The position numbers were made by a program, and so were the translations under genes. A stretch of 29,240 nt of DNA, taken from positions 1-29,240 of IMG/VR virus record IMGVR_UViG_3300037508_002095. The stretch is one strand, 5' to 3'. This DNA is from a virus. Positions 7,265 to 15,232 of this stretch are shown in pieces. Below the pieces are notes generated by a model that searched no databases, was not told the origin of the DNA, and was given only the letters and a program-made list of their open reading frames with translations. The first letter of the stretch is position 1. Each line of letters starts with the position of its first letter.

Positions 7265-7462
7265 CTATGATCGCTCTGCAGCGCGGGTCGGTTGTGTTGG
7301 CATGGCATGTGACGGGGGCAGTAAATCACTCGCATTAAGACGAGTTTCCAGCAATTGCTCGACCCGCTTTGCTAGCGCCTCTCTGTCGTGGTCATGTAGC
7401 TCGTGGCAACGGGATTCGCGTTCAGGGTGGCGAAAGGCGTGGAATAAATCCCGAATCTTCAT
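7265..7462 (-). CDS. Small hypothetical protein (reverse strand)
   Basis: A 65-residue His/Arg/Glu-rich protein (MKIRDLFHAFRHPERESRCHELHD...EALAKRVEQLLETRL). The overlapping plus-strand frame is rich in Ser, Trp, Cys and Arg, as antisense frames usually are, so the reverse strand is the better candidate. No domain recognised. Confidence 0.4.
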   Translation of the reverse strand: MKIRDLFHAFRHPERESRCHELHDHDREALAKRVEQLLETRLNASDLLPPSHAMPTQPTRAAERS

Positions 7463-7596
7463 AAGTTATCCGCAAGGTTTGAGAAGCGCTGCTTGAGCAT
7501 AAGTAACGACGGGCTCAACATTGAAGTTTCAAAGGGAAAAGTAAGGTCTTTTTCTCAAACAAAATCACTAGTACGCGTCACCAGTACAACCCCCCG

Positions 7597-7608
7597 CCAA
7601 GCATGGCA
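7597..7608 (+). promoter_or_regulatory. CCAAGCATGGCA element, copy 2
   Basis: Exact 12-base element about 82 bases before the major capsid start and 22 bases before the leader hairpin. The base before it is G, so GCCA and TGGC can form a small stem around AGCA. Same strand as the other four copies. Confidence 0.45.
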
Positions 7609-7630
7609 GGCTAGCTCCCATAGTAATTAG

Positions 7631-7657
7631 TTCACGAAGCGCACGTGCTCTCGTGAA
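7631..7657 (+). repeat. Hairpin in capsid mRNA leader
   Basis: TTCACGAAGC pairs with GCT-c-TCGTGAA: ten base pairs with one bulged C around a GCACGT loop. It ends 33 bases before the capsid ATG, upstream of the ribosome site. It has no T-run, so a stabilising 5' structure for an abundant mRNA is more likely than a terminator. Confidence 0.5.
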
Positions 7658-7690
7658 GCCTTAATGAGTCGCCTTACATGGGGAGTGAGC

Positions 7691-8809
7691 ATGGCGCGAA
7701 CGATCATTGGTGTGAATGACGCCAAAGCGATTAAGAAGTGGAGTGGGATGTTGGCCTACGACACCTCGCATAAAAGTTACTTTAACCAGCGCTTTATGGC
7801 GCGTGGCGCAGAAGCCGAGGTACCGATTCAAATCCTCACCGATCTTGAATCGGATGCGGGGGAGCAAATCAGCTATGACTTACTCGCTGAGCTCAAAATG
7901 GCACCGGTTGAAGGCGAAGACATTCTTGAGGGTAAAGAAGAAGGTCAAAAGTTCTATACCGATACGATTTACATCGATCAGGCACGGTGCGGTGTGAATA
8001 CCGGCGGGCGGATGACGCGAAAGCGAACGCTTCATGATCTTCGCGAGAAAGCCAAGCGGCAGCAATCAAGCTGGTGGGCGCGTTTGATGGATGAGTTGCT
8101 TTTCATCTATTTATCGGGTGCACGCGGTGTGAACCCTAATTTTCTCCTTCCACTTGGCTATGCGGGACGGGCCAATAACGGTCTTGTTTCACCCGATGCG
8201 CAGCATGCGCTTTACGGGGGTGATGCCACAAGCTTTGCCAATCTTGATGCTGCCGATACCTTTGATCTGCGCTTAATCGACCGAGCAAAGACCAAAGCAG
8301 ATAGCCAAGGCGGGGGCGCAACCAACATTCCAGTGTTACAGCCTTGCAAGATCGATGGGCATGAAACCTTTGTGTGTGTGATGCATACCTTTCAAGAAGA
8401 TGACCTAAGAGCCAATGTGCAAACCGGTCAGTGGCTCGATATTCAAAAGGCGGCCGCTGCTGCTGAGGGTAAAAATAATCCGCTCTTTAAGGGTTCGTTG
8501 GGTATGTATCGCGGTGTGATTTTGCATTCGCATCGCAACGTCATTCGCTTTGGTAATGCCGGTGCTGCAGGCAATGTTGAAGCGGCCCGAGCACTTTTTA
8601 TGGGTTCGCAGGCAGCCGTCGTTGCCTTTGGTTCGCCAGGCACCAACATGCGTTTTGATTGGCATGAGGAGACGCGTGATAACGGCGATAAGGTCGTGAT
8701 CACCACGAGCTCAATCTTTGGGATTAAGAAAGTCACCTTCACCCACGATGGCGTTGGGGCACAGGACTTTGGGCTTTTCTCACTCGACACTGCAGCGGCC
8801 AATCGATAA
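7691..8809 (+). CDS. Major capsid protein, N4-gp56 family
   Basis: Main shell protein, 372 residues. The sequence follows the N4-gp56 family pattern: early SGMLAYDTSHKSYFNQRFM, then D.AGEQISYDLL.ELK, the NTGGRMTRKRTLHDLREKAK segment with SWWARLMDELLF, and a C-terminal domain ending in strands. ATG 7691 has GGGAG five bases upstream; the frame-extending ATG at 7664 has no ribosome site. It is followed by a small structural gene, the usual order. High confidence in the family by pattern, without a search. Confidence 0.88.
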   Translation: MARTIIGVNDAKAIKKWSGMLAYDTSHKSYFNQRFMARGAEAEVPIQILTDLESDAGEQISYDLLAELKMAPVEGEDILEGKEEGQKFYTDTIYIDQARCGVNTGGRMTRKRTLHDLREKAKRQQSSWWARLMDELLFIYLSGARGVNPNFLLPLGYAGRANNGLVSPDAQHALYGGDATSFANLDAADTFDLRLIDRAKTKADSQGGGATNIPVLQPCKIDGHETFVCVMHTFQEDDLRANVQTGQWLDIQKAAAAAEGKNNPLFKGSLGMYRGVILHSHRNVIRFGNAGAAGNVEAARALFMGSQAAVVAFGSPGTNMRFDWHEETRDNGDKVVITTSSIFGIKKVTFTHDGVGAQDFGLFSLDTAAANR

Positions 8810-8848
8810 CAACTTTGATCGATCAATCGATTTAAAAGGATTTTGACG

Positions 8849-9295
8849 ATGAGCTTTCAACACACTAATGACTATTTGCTGGGCTATAAGCCCACGGTCT
8901 TTCCGGCCGGCGCCGAAGTGGTTTCTGTTCGCTATGCGATTGACCTCACCACAAGTGATCTTGATCTCAATGATGTGGGTGCTGTGGGCATACTGCCTGC
9001 AGGCTGCATTCCGGTTGGGTTAACGCTTGATGCTGATGATCTTGATGCGCACGCAACACCAACCCTTTTAACCACGGTTGGACTACTTAATCCCAGTCAA
9101 ACGGATATCCAGGTGAGCTTTGCAAGCGGTGTCACGCTTGGTCAGTCGTCTGCAGCCAAGGTTATTGAATCGGTAGCCATGATGAGACTTGCACCGTCTT
9201 CGTTTGATCGCATCTTGGGGCTTAAAGTCACAACGGCTGCAGCAACCAAGCAAGCGGGTCAAATCGGTATGACGCTTTTTTATAAAGCTGCGTAG
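8849..9295 (+). CDS. Putative head decoration or minor head protein
   Basis: A 148-residue beta-rich protein directly after the major capsid gene, starting MSFQHTNDYLLGYKPTVFPAG and ending in a hydrophobic strand (QIGMTLFYKAA). ATG 8849 has AAAAGGA eight bases before it, which decides it against the TTG at 8843. The position matches head decoration proteins of N4-gp56-type phages, but no motif proves it. Confidence 0.55.
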   Translation: MSFQHTNDYLLGYKPTVFPAGAEVVSVRYAIDLTTSDLDLNDVGAVGILPAGCIPVGLTLDADDLDAHATPTLLTTVGLLNPSQTDIQVSFASGVTLGQSSAAKVIESVAMMRLAPSSFDRILGLKVTTAAATKQAGQIGMTLFYKAA

Positions 9296-9335
9296 TGAGA
9301 AGACTGAAAGCGCAACGAGTCAAGGTAAACGCGCC

Positions 9336-9605
9336 ATGCGCTTAATGACAACGCTTGCTGCCCGTCGCGACGGTACGGTTTGCGTGCGCTCAAGTGCCGG
9401 TGAGGCGTTTATCTTTCAGGCGGACGCCCAAGGATCACTTGTGTGTGAGATTACCGATTCGCTCTTGATTCAAACGCTCTTACGAACGGGCAATTTTTGC
9501 GTGCTTGATGCAGGTGCAGAGCCTGAGCGCAAGGTACGGGTAAAACCCAGTAAAGCGCTGCAAGAAGTAGCTCTTGTGAGACCAAGCGATGGCGATTTGG
9601 TCTGA
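9336..9605 (+). CDS. Small structural-region hypothetical protein
   Basis: An 89-residue protein (MRLMTTLAARRDGTVCVRSSAGEAFIF...) with mostly beta-type alternation and a charged tail. AAGGT precedes the ATG by about ten bases. It overlaps the next gene by 17 bases. It is likely part of the head/tail-joining operon; family not recognised. Confidence 0.5.
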   Translation: MRLMTTLAARRDGTVCVRSSAGEAFIFQADAQGSLVCEITDSLLIQTLLRTGNFCVLDAGAEPERKVRVKPSKALQEVALVRPSDGDLV

Positions 9606-10203
9606 TTTTCACAGCGATGTGGCGCTTCACGTGCCAGCATGTCCCAACCCGCTGATTGATCAAGCGCTTTGCCGCTCGGCTGCTGAGTTTTTCAAGCGCA
9701 CCAAAGCATGGACTGCGTGGCTTGAACCCATCACGATGGCAGCAAGTCTTCAGTCCTATGAGCTTGAGCCACCTGAGGATACGGCAATCGTATCGATCCA
9801 AAAAGCAACGCTTAACGGTCATGCATTACCTGTTGCTGCCTTTCGCCTTTTAGGTAAAAACCCGCAAAGTCAAAGTTTGCGTGAGCGCGCGCTCATTAGC
9901 ACCGATCGCAGCACGGTGAGCGTGTTACAGGCCCAGGGTGCAAAGACAAAGCTTGAAATCCAAGCGGTGATCACGGTTTCCCAAGATGCACAGGGGCTAC
10001 CCGATCTTCATGCCAGCTTTTATCGCGAACCGATTGTGGCTGGAGCCTTACATCGCTTGTGGCGTGTGCCAGGTCCCTTCTTTAACCCACAAGCTGCCAA
10101 GGATGCACTTCAAGCTTTTGAGCAAGCGACGGTAGGCGAGCAAACCCAAAGCTTTCAAGGCGCGCCAGGCCAAATGCCGCGTGCGGCTGTTGGTTGGTGT
10201 TAG
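9589..10203 (+). CDS. Putative head-to-tail joining protein
   Basis: A 204-residue protein of the type found between capsid and adaptor genes in short-tailed phages. The N-terminal helical part (PLIDQALCRSAAEFFKRTKAW, LEPITMAA) resembles gp4-like adaptor folds in helix pattern, followed by a beta-rich segment and a C-terminal helix with F.NPQAAKDALQAFEQ. Assignment rests on position and general architecture. Confidence 0.45.
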   Translation: MAIWSDFHSDVALHVPACPNPLIDQALCRSAAEFFKRTKAWTAWLEPITMAASLQSYELEPPEDTAIVSIQKATLNGHALPVAAFRLLGKNPQSQSLRERALISTDRSTVSVLQAQGAKTKLEIQAVITVSQDAQGLPDLHASFYREPIVAGALHRLWRVPGPFFNPQAAKDALQAFEQATVGEQTQSFQGAPGQMPRAAVGWC

Positions 10204-10248
10204 TTCACTGACTAGAACACTACCAAGGACTCGCTTGAAGGAAACCTC

Positions 10249-10935
10249 ATGAGCATTGCAGCCCAAGCCTTAATCAGACGCGTGGTTGAAACGCTTCAAG
10301 ATACGACCTCCATCCGATGGCCTGTGGCAGAGCTCGTGCGCTATTTAAATGACGGTCAGCGCGAAATTATTGTGCACAGACCCGATGCGATGGTGACTAA
10401 TGCAAGTCTGACACTGTCTGCAGGTACCAAACAAAGCCTGCCAGCTAATGGTGCCAAGCTCATCGATGTGGTCCGAAATAGTGCAGGCACCAAGCGTGCC
10501 ATTCGCATGTGTGCACGAGAAATCCTCGATGCGCAATCACCCGGTTGGCACAATCTTTCAGGGGTGACTGAGATCGTGCACTTTATGTTTGATCCGCGCG
10601 ACCCCAAAGTGTTTTATGTCTATCCGCCTGCGCAAAGCGCTGGGGCATCGGTTGATTTAGTGTATTCAGCACTTCCCACCGATATTGCTGAGCCTGCAGC
10701 AGGAACTGATTATTCAGCAGTCTCAGGTGCCATCAGTGTTCCTGATATTTATAGCAACGCCTTGCAAGACTATGTGCTCTACAGAGCCTATACCAAAGAC
10801 AGTCAATACGCAGGCAACGAAGCCCGGGCGCAGGCACGCTATGCCGCTTTTGCTAATGCGCTTGGCATTGAAATTAAAGCCACGGTAGCGGTTGCCCCCC
10901 AATCGGTGGGTAATCCCAATCAGCAGGCTGCATAA
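10249..10935 (+). CDS. Phage adaptor protein, DUF6682-like
   Basis: A 228-residue protein: MSIAAQALIRRVVETLQDTT..RWPVAELVRYLNDGQREIIVHRPDA is the N-terminal pattern of the adaptor family that binds the underside of the portal. A middle beta-rich part with DPRDPKVFYVYPPAQ and a C-terminal helix pair (DYVLYRAYTKDSQYAGNEARAQARYAAF) also fit. AAGGAAA precedes the ATG. It joins the portal to the tail nozzle. Confidence 0.65.
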   Translation: MSIAAQALIRRVVETLQDTTSIRWPVAELVRYLNDGQREIIVHRPDAMVTNASLTLSAGTKQSLPANGAKLIDVVRNSAGTKRAIRMCAREILDAQSPGWHNLSGVTEIVHFMFDPRDPKVFYVYPPAQSAGASVDLVYSALPTDIAEPAAGTDYSAVSGAISVPDIYSNALQDYVLYRAYTKDSQYAGNEARAQARYAAFANALGIEIKATVAVAPQSVGNPNQQAA

Positions 10936-10992
10936 GCTGCCTAAGCTGCATACGCTTCGCAGATCCCAATATCTTTAGGCATTTGAACGCTG

Positions 10993-11331
10993 ATGGTTGA
11001 TCGCATCAAACTCGTTCAAGGCGATACAGGGCCTCAGATTCGGTGCAGCTTTACCGATGCCACAACGGCTGAGCCTATCGATCTCACAGGGGCGCAAGCC
11101 TTTATGCATGTGCGGCAAGTAGGCGACGAGGTGCTTGCCTTTTCATTGCCGCTTTATATCAACCCTGAGTCAGCACCGCTTGGGCAAGCCATTGCGATTT
11201 TCAGGCCAGGCGATTGGGATCGCGAAGCCGGTGAGTATGAGGCAGAGCTTGAAGTCGTGAATCCCTCAACGGGTTTTAGGCAAACGGTGTTTGAGTTGAT
11301 GCGCTTTAAGCTTCGAGAGGATTTGGGGTGA
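10993..11331 (+). CDS. BppU-N-like tail or baseplate protein
   Basis: A 112-residue beta-sandwich-type protein with the signature GDTGPQIRCSFTDA...PIDLTGAQAFMHVR near the start and a later GDWDREAGEYEAELEV segment. This matches the N-terminal domain of baseplate upper protein (BppU) and related phage proteins that connect fibres to the tail. The stop overlaps the GTG start of the next gene (GTGA), suggesting coupling. Confidence 0.6.
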   Translation: MVDRIKLVQGDTGPQIRCSFTDATTAEPIDLTGAQAFMHVRQVGDEVLAFSLPLYINPESAPLGQAIAIFRPGDWDREAGEYEAELEVVNPSTGFRQTVFELMRFKLREDLG

Positions 11332-12959
11332 AGCTTCTTGCAGCCTGGCAACGCTTAAAGGCTGCCTATGAAAGTGAGCAACTCGCGCTTGAGGTGCAGG
11401 TATCGCTACTTAAACTTACCCAAGAAGTGGGGCAGTTTGTGCTTGCGCTTTTTCGCGATGACAAAGCAAGCTTTCATGACGATCTAAAACGCGAGCTTCA
11501 AAAGCCTTCAGAGGATGAAGCCACAGTCATTGAGCACTATCTTTGGCAATTAGAGCGTTATGCCGATGATCAAGCGGCATTTGTCGATCAAACGATTCAA
11601 GCGCTTGGTAAGCAAAGTCATGAGGCGGTTTTCTTAGTTGATCAGCCCAACGTCACCGTTCAAAAGGTACTGAGTGAGCGGCCGATCGTTGCAAGTTGGG
11701 CCTATAGGCTTATCGCGAAGCCGCTTATTGAAGCGTGCCTGCTGCTTGATGAGAACGCAAAGCAAACAGGCAAAGATACAAAAGACATAGCTTCAGCGAT
11801 GGATAGGCTTAGCGACGACTTTCTCAAAGCCATCGTCGATGCAGTCTTCTTTGAAGCATCCACGCAATGGGCGTTGGTAAAACTCATTGCAGACCGCGCA
11901 ACCGTTACGGATGATGTGGACGGTGCAGCATCTGCAGAAGATGATCAAGAGATAGCGTTCCTAAAACAAGTACAGCACCGGTTGACGGTTGGCGATAGCC
12001 TGATTCGCTCGGTTGGCTTTACGCGCGATTTTAGTGATCAAGCTTTAATGCTTACCTCGATTCAAGTTGCGCTTGAACGTCTAACCAATGAACCATTCGA
12101 GATAAGGGATCAACAACTGAGCCTTGTTCTTAAGCCGATCAATGAATCGCTTCAGTGGCTCGATCAGCTGGTAAAGGCAACTCTGCACAAGGCTATGGAC
12201 GGCAGCACAGCCTTTGATCAAGTGGCTAAGGACTTTGCAAGGTCTGGCCTTGATGCGCTAAGCGTTGTTGAGTCGCAGGCATCACGCCATGCAAAGCCAT
12301 CGAGTGATGCCCTCGGGCTGAGTGATGCAGCACTTATAACGCCCGCAAAGAACACTAACGAGGCAGTAGCTTTTGTTGATGCGCTTATTCGTTCCATCGG
12401 CTTTATCCGTCTCTTTGACGATCGTGCCCAACTGCTTGAAGCCCTATCAAAAAGCGTAGCAAAGTTAAATGGTGATAGCGCTATCGCTTTGGATCGCATC
12501 CAGCGGCAAAGTGAAAAGACCTCGAGTGAGCAAGTACTCATGGCTGAAGCTTCTTGGCGGGATCTCATCCGTACAGCGCTTGAGTCCGCTTTGATATCAA
12601 GTGTAGCGGTTCGGTTTATAGAGCGCCGACTGACGCTTGACGCCTTTGGTGCAAGCGATGCGCTGATGCGCTTGTTCTCCCGCGTGCAAGGCGATCAGCT
12701 CTCCTTGACCGATCAAATGCAACGGGCACTTGGTACCGCACTTTCAGAGCGAAGCGGCGTTGTTGAGCAACTCGCCAAGCATGGCAATGTGTTGCTCAGG
12801 CACGGTACTTCCTTCTTGGATCGCGTGGAGCGATTTGCGGGTAAGCGGTTAAGCGATGTGGTCACTATGACAGATAGTGGCTATTGGGATCAACAAAGTT
12901 ATACCGCTGACCCCGCCTTTTTTGCAGCCGACTATGTAGGTAAGCGCCAATTCTTTTGA
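11328..12959 (+). CDS. Long repeat-containing structural protein
   Basis: A 543-residue mainly helical, charged protein (GTG start, GAGAGGAT before it). It has diverged internal repeats: DSLIRSVGFTRDFSDQALM (near nt 11990-12050) and DALIRSIGFIRLFDDRAQL (near nt 12375-12435), each followed by helices ending in Leu. The C-terminus ends with Tyr/Phe-rich strands (DSGYWDQQSY, FFAADYVG..QFF) similar to ends of other tail-appendage proteins. A stalk-like or trimeric fibre component is likely. The CCAAGCATGGCA 12-mer occurs inside it at 12775. Confidence 0.5.
   Translation: MKLLAAWQRLKAAYESEQLALEVQVSLLKLTQEVGQFVLALFRDDKASFHDDLKRELQKPSEDEATVIEHYLWQLERYADDQAAFVDQTIQALGKQSHEAVFLVDQPNVTVQKVLSERPIVASWAYRLIAKPLIEACLLLDENAKQTGKDTKDIASAMDRLSDDFLKAIVDAVFFEASTQWALVKLIADRATVTDDVDGAASAEDDQEIAFLKQVQHRLTVGDSLIRSVGFTRDFSDQALMLTSIQVALERLTNEPFEIRDQQLSLVLKPINESLQWLDQLVKATLHKAMDGSTAFDQVAKDFARSGLDALSVVESQASRHAKPSSDALGLSDAALITPAKNTNEAVAFVDALIRSIGFIRLFDDRAQLLEALSKSVAKLNGDSAIALDRIQRQSEKTSSEQVLMAEASWRDLIRTALESALISSVAVRFIERRLTLDAFGASDALMRLFSRVQGDQLSLTDQMQRALGTALSERSGVVEQLAKHGNVLLRHGTSFLDRVERFAGKRLSDVVTMTDSGYWDQQSYTADPAFFAADYVGKRQFF
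12775..12786 (+). promoter_or_regulatory. CCAAGCATGGCA element, copy 3 (inside gene)
   Basis: Exact 12-mer within the 3' part of the repeat-containing structural gene. It and copy 4 share 17 identical bases (12775-12791 and 22999-23015). If functional it could drive the fibre genes from 12988 on; it could equally be a coding coincidence. Confidence 0.3.
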
Positions 12960-12987
12960 TTCATCAGGGTGAGGGCAGGGCAAAGGG

Positions 12988-13446
12988 ATGATCAACGAAC
13001 GCTTAAAGCTTAAAGGCACTGTTAACTTGTGCGTGCGAGGCGCAGATGGTTTGGTTAAAGAAGACCGAACGATTGAAAATCTTGTAGTCAACGCGGGGCT
13101 TGCCTACATCATCTCGCGCATGGTGGGTACAGCAAAACCTGCCATAAGCCATATGGCACTGGGGGCGGGAACGACTGCAGCGGCTAGCGCCCAAACCGAT
13201 CTGATTGCCATGCTCGGTGCTCGTGAGGCACTGGATTCCACAACGATTACGGGCACCAATAATGAAAAGGTTGTGTATGTGGCAAGTTTTGAAGCGGGTG
13301 ATGCCACAGGCGCTGTGACTGAAGCGGGCTTATTTAACGCTGCAACCGGTGGCGATATGCTTTGCCGAACGGTGTTTGCCGTGGTGAATAAGGCAGCCGA
13401 TGACACCATGACGGTGACTTGGACCATCACGGTTAGTGCCGTTTGA
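12988..13446 (+). CDS. Tail-fibre-region structural protein
   Basis: A 152-residue beta-rich protein. Features shared with many phage fibre-base proteins are an early NLVVNAGLAYIISRM segment, ISHMALGAGTTAA, and a late EAGLFNAATGGDMLCRTVF..V.K...DTMTVTWTI sequence. CAAAGGG precedes the ATG. Probably the proximal fibre or adaptor to which the next two fibre proteins attach. Confidence 0.55.
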   Translation: MINERLKLKGTVNLCVRGADGLVKEDRTIENLVVNAGLAYIISRMVGTAKPAISHMALGAGTTAAASAQTDLIAMLGAREALDSTTITGTNNEKVVYVASFEAGDATGAVTEAGLFNAATGGDMLCRTVFAVVNKAADDTMTVTWTITVSAV

Positions 13447-13458
13447 TGGGCGCAGGCG

Positions 13459-13809
13459 ATGGCAAGCATTACGACACGCCAGGCTAAAGGGGCACCGCTT
13501 ACCAATGCAGAGCTTGATGCCAACTTTGTTGGACTGAATGGCGAGCTTGCTCAAAAGCTTATTGCCAGTGCAAACCTTGCCGATCTCACCCATCCAACAA
13601 GTGCTCGCAGCAATCTGGGCTTAAGTGCGGTTGAAAACAAATCAAGCGCTGCGATTCGAGCAGAACTCACATCAAGCAATATCACCCAAGCGCTTGGCTA
13701 CACACCCTATAGCGCTGCAAACCCGCAAGGCTTTGCTGATAGCGCAACCATTGCTTCCCTTCAAGCGCAGCTTGCTGAAACCCAGGCGCTTGCACTTGCT
13801 GGACTTTGA
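13459..13809 (+). CDS. Short tail-fibre protein
   Basis: A 116-residue protein with the tail-fibre pattern TRQAKGAPLTNAELDANFVGLNGELAQKL and a later NITQALGYTPYSAANPQGFA segment, known from fibre proteins of many phages. The end is a coiled-coil helix (ASLQAQLAETQALALAGL). Lies between two fibre genes with gaps under 13 bases. Confidence 0.6.
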   Translation: MASITTRQAKGAPLTNAELDANFVGLNGELAQKLIASANLADLTHPTSARSNLGLSAVENKSSAAIRAELTSSNITQALGYTPYSAANPQGFADSATIASLQAQLAETQALALAGL

Positions 13810-13817
13810 GGTGAGCC

Positions 13818-14243
13818 ATGCCCGTTGACTTTACAACCTATAGCAATACGCTTCAGGCGCGATTAAACGGCGTCTCGGGTGCAACTTCTGCTACCGAGCT
13901 CTTGCTGCTTGCCAAAGCTTCGGAGTCCTCTATTGGTAATGCCAATGTATCGGCCGTGAATGCGGCAGGGACTTCACAAGTTTCTTCCGTTAATGATGCC
14001 GGGACTGCAAAGGTTAATGCGGTCAATGCAGCGGGCATTAACCAGATTACGGCCGTCAACAGCGCAGGCGCGAATCAGATCACGGCGGTGAATAACGCAG
14101 GCGCTGCCTGGCTCAATGGTTCGCAGCCGATCCCGGCTGCCGTGGTTGCGCAGATTCGTGGCCCACAAGGTGCGCAAGGCGCACAAGGTCCGGTGGGCGC
14201 AACGTTTTCAGTCAGCGGCTCAACGCTCACGATCAACTGGTAG
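13818..14243 (+). CDS. Tail-fibre protein with 11-residue and collagen-like repeats
   Basis: A 141-residue product up to the TAG at 14241. After the N-terminal head (VDFTTYSNTLQARLNGVSGATSA) it has at least four consecutive 11-residue repeats of the type VN-x-AG-xxx-V/I-xx (about nt 13950-14105), expected to form a trimeric coiled coil, then a collagen-like GPQGAQGAQGPVG segment and a short strand ending TLTINW. GAGGTGAG precedes the ATG. The same frame stays open after the TAG for 157 further codons to 14714, so the protein may extend by read-through. Confidence 0.75.
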   Translation: MPVDFTTYSNTLQARLNGVSGATSATELLLLAKASESSIGNANVSAVNAAGTSQVSSVNDAGTAKVNAVNAAGINQITAVNSAGANQITAVNNAGAAWLNGSQPIPAAVVAQIRGPQGAQGAQGPVGATFSVSGSTLTINW

Positions 14244-14354
14244 ACGCGTACGCCCTCCCAGTCAATCAATCTGGCCAGTGTTACCTATGTTCTGGGCAAC
14301 GGATCTGCGTTTAACCGCTTAAATCGACCGGGTGGCACGAGGCTTTGGGAGCGG

Positions 14355-14714
14355 GTGTGGGTTTCATCGGGCTATAACCAGTATGTGAGTCAAGGCTACT
14401 GGTATGACCCGCCGGGTTACTACCAAACCCTCTATGGGCGCAAGACCGGGTGGTGGGATACGAGCGGTGGGGGTGAGGCTGTACAAGTCTGGGGTGTCGC
14501 TGAAATGTGGGGCATGCTTGAACCTTACTTCCAAGCGCCCTCACCGATGGGCTACCAGGGCTGGCTTCAAGTGACCGGTTTTTATGGCTACCCCAATCTG
14601 TGGCAGTGGTATAACGATAATGATTACACCGTTTATTACGATCCGGCACCCTATTGGGTAGAAACCGGCTACTACCGCTGGATCGATACCTCGTACTGGG
14701 CTTACTACTACTGA
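14355..14714 (+). CDS. Tyr/Trp-rich tail protein segment
   Basis: A 119-residue frame with 22 Tyr and 12 Trp (34 of 119; plus 2 Phe). It contains two YDP motifs in related contexts (YWYDPPGYY and VYYDPAPYW) and ends in YYY. It lies in the same frame as the fibre gene upstream, separated by one TAG and 37 sense codons. Its own GTG start at 14355 has a GGGAG only three bases before it. It is therefore either the C-terminal domain of a read-through fibre or a separate protein. I do not know a family for it. Two genes downstream lies a tryptophan halogenase, which makes it a candidate substrate. Confidence 0.6.
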   Translation: MWVSSGYNQYVSQGYWYDPPGYYQTLYGRKTGWWDTSGGGEAVQVWGVAEMWGMLEPYFQAPSPMGYQGWLQVTGFYGYPNLWQWYNDNDYTVYYDPAPYWVETGYYRWIDTSYWAYYY

Positions 14715-14809
14715 GGCATCAGGACTATTACAAAGTTTGACAATGCCGCAAACGCTAAGGCCAAGCGCTGTTAACCAACACCTGTAACCAACCTCTCTAA
14801 AGCGAAACC

Positions 14810-15232
14810 ATGACCGACGTTACACACGAAATAGCCCACGACAAAGCGCCCGATCCACCGATGATGATCGTACCGGCCAACCCTCGGGCCAATGTCTCGA
14901 TCCTGCGTGAGGGGCGGCATATTGCCGGGCCCACGCGTCCAGTGTTCTCCTTTGACTACGATGCGATGCAGTTTTCCATGAACGTACGCAGCTATGTGCA
15001 CGCAGGCGTGGAAGTCATCATGAATGAGGCACAAATCGCTGAGGTGCTTGATTTTTTGAATAACCTTGATGTAAGCGAAGCGCGCAGCCGACGCTATGCG
15101 CAAAGCCGACAGCTCATCGACTATCTGGCCAGTACCGACTGGTATGTGATCCGCGCCCTTGAGTGCGGCGTGCCGGTGCCCCAGGACGTGAGCGAGGCCC
15201 GTGCAAGGGCGCGTGAGGCGATCCAATGGTAA
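14810..15232 (+). CDS. Tail-fibre assembly-type protein
   Basis: A 140-residue protein in two parts. The N-terminal part is polar with a short beta-rich domain (ANVSILREGRHIAG, FSFDYDAMQFSMNVRSY). The C-terminal half carries the motif YLASTDWYVIRALECGVPVPQD followed by SEARARAREA, which is the tail of many small phage tail-fibre assembly/chaperone proteins. Its ATG lacks a good ribosome site. Its stop overlaps the halogenase start (ATGGTAA), so the two are coupled. It may deliver or hold the fibre for modification; that is inference. Confidence 0.55.
   Translation: MTDVTHEIAHDKAPDPPMMIVPANPRANVSILREGRHIAGPTRPVFSFDYDAMQFSMNVRSYVHAGVEVIMNEAQIAEVLDFLNNLDVSEARSRRYAQSRQLIDYLASTDWYVIRALECGVPVPQDVSEARARAREAIQW

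Larger units (their letters stand above)
7463..7690. other. Leader region of the capsid gene
   Basis: No gene seen. Holds a CCAAGCATGGCA element (7597-7608), a strong hairpin (7631-7657) and a GGGAG ribosome site just before the capsid ATG at 7691. I could not identify a convincing sigma-70 promoter. Confidence 0.5.

Noticed and set aside
14355-14714. Diversity-generating retroelement variable region in the aromatic fibre end
   Set aside because: BPP-1-type phages have one, but no reverse transcriptase or template repeat is in the window and the segment does not end like a C-type lectin variable region.
13818-14714. Amber codon reassigned across the phage genome
   Set aside because: TAG is used as the normal stop of several other genes in the window.
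14737-14742. Perfect TTGACA promoter box before the fibre-assembly gene
   Set aside because: No -10 box at 16-18 bases.
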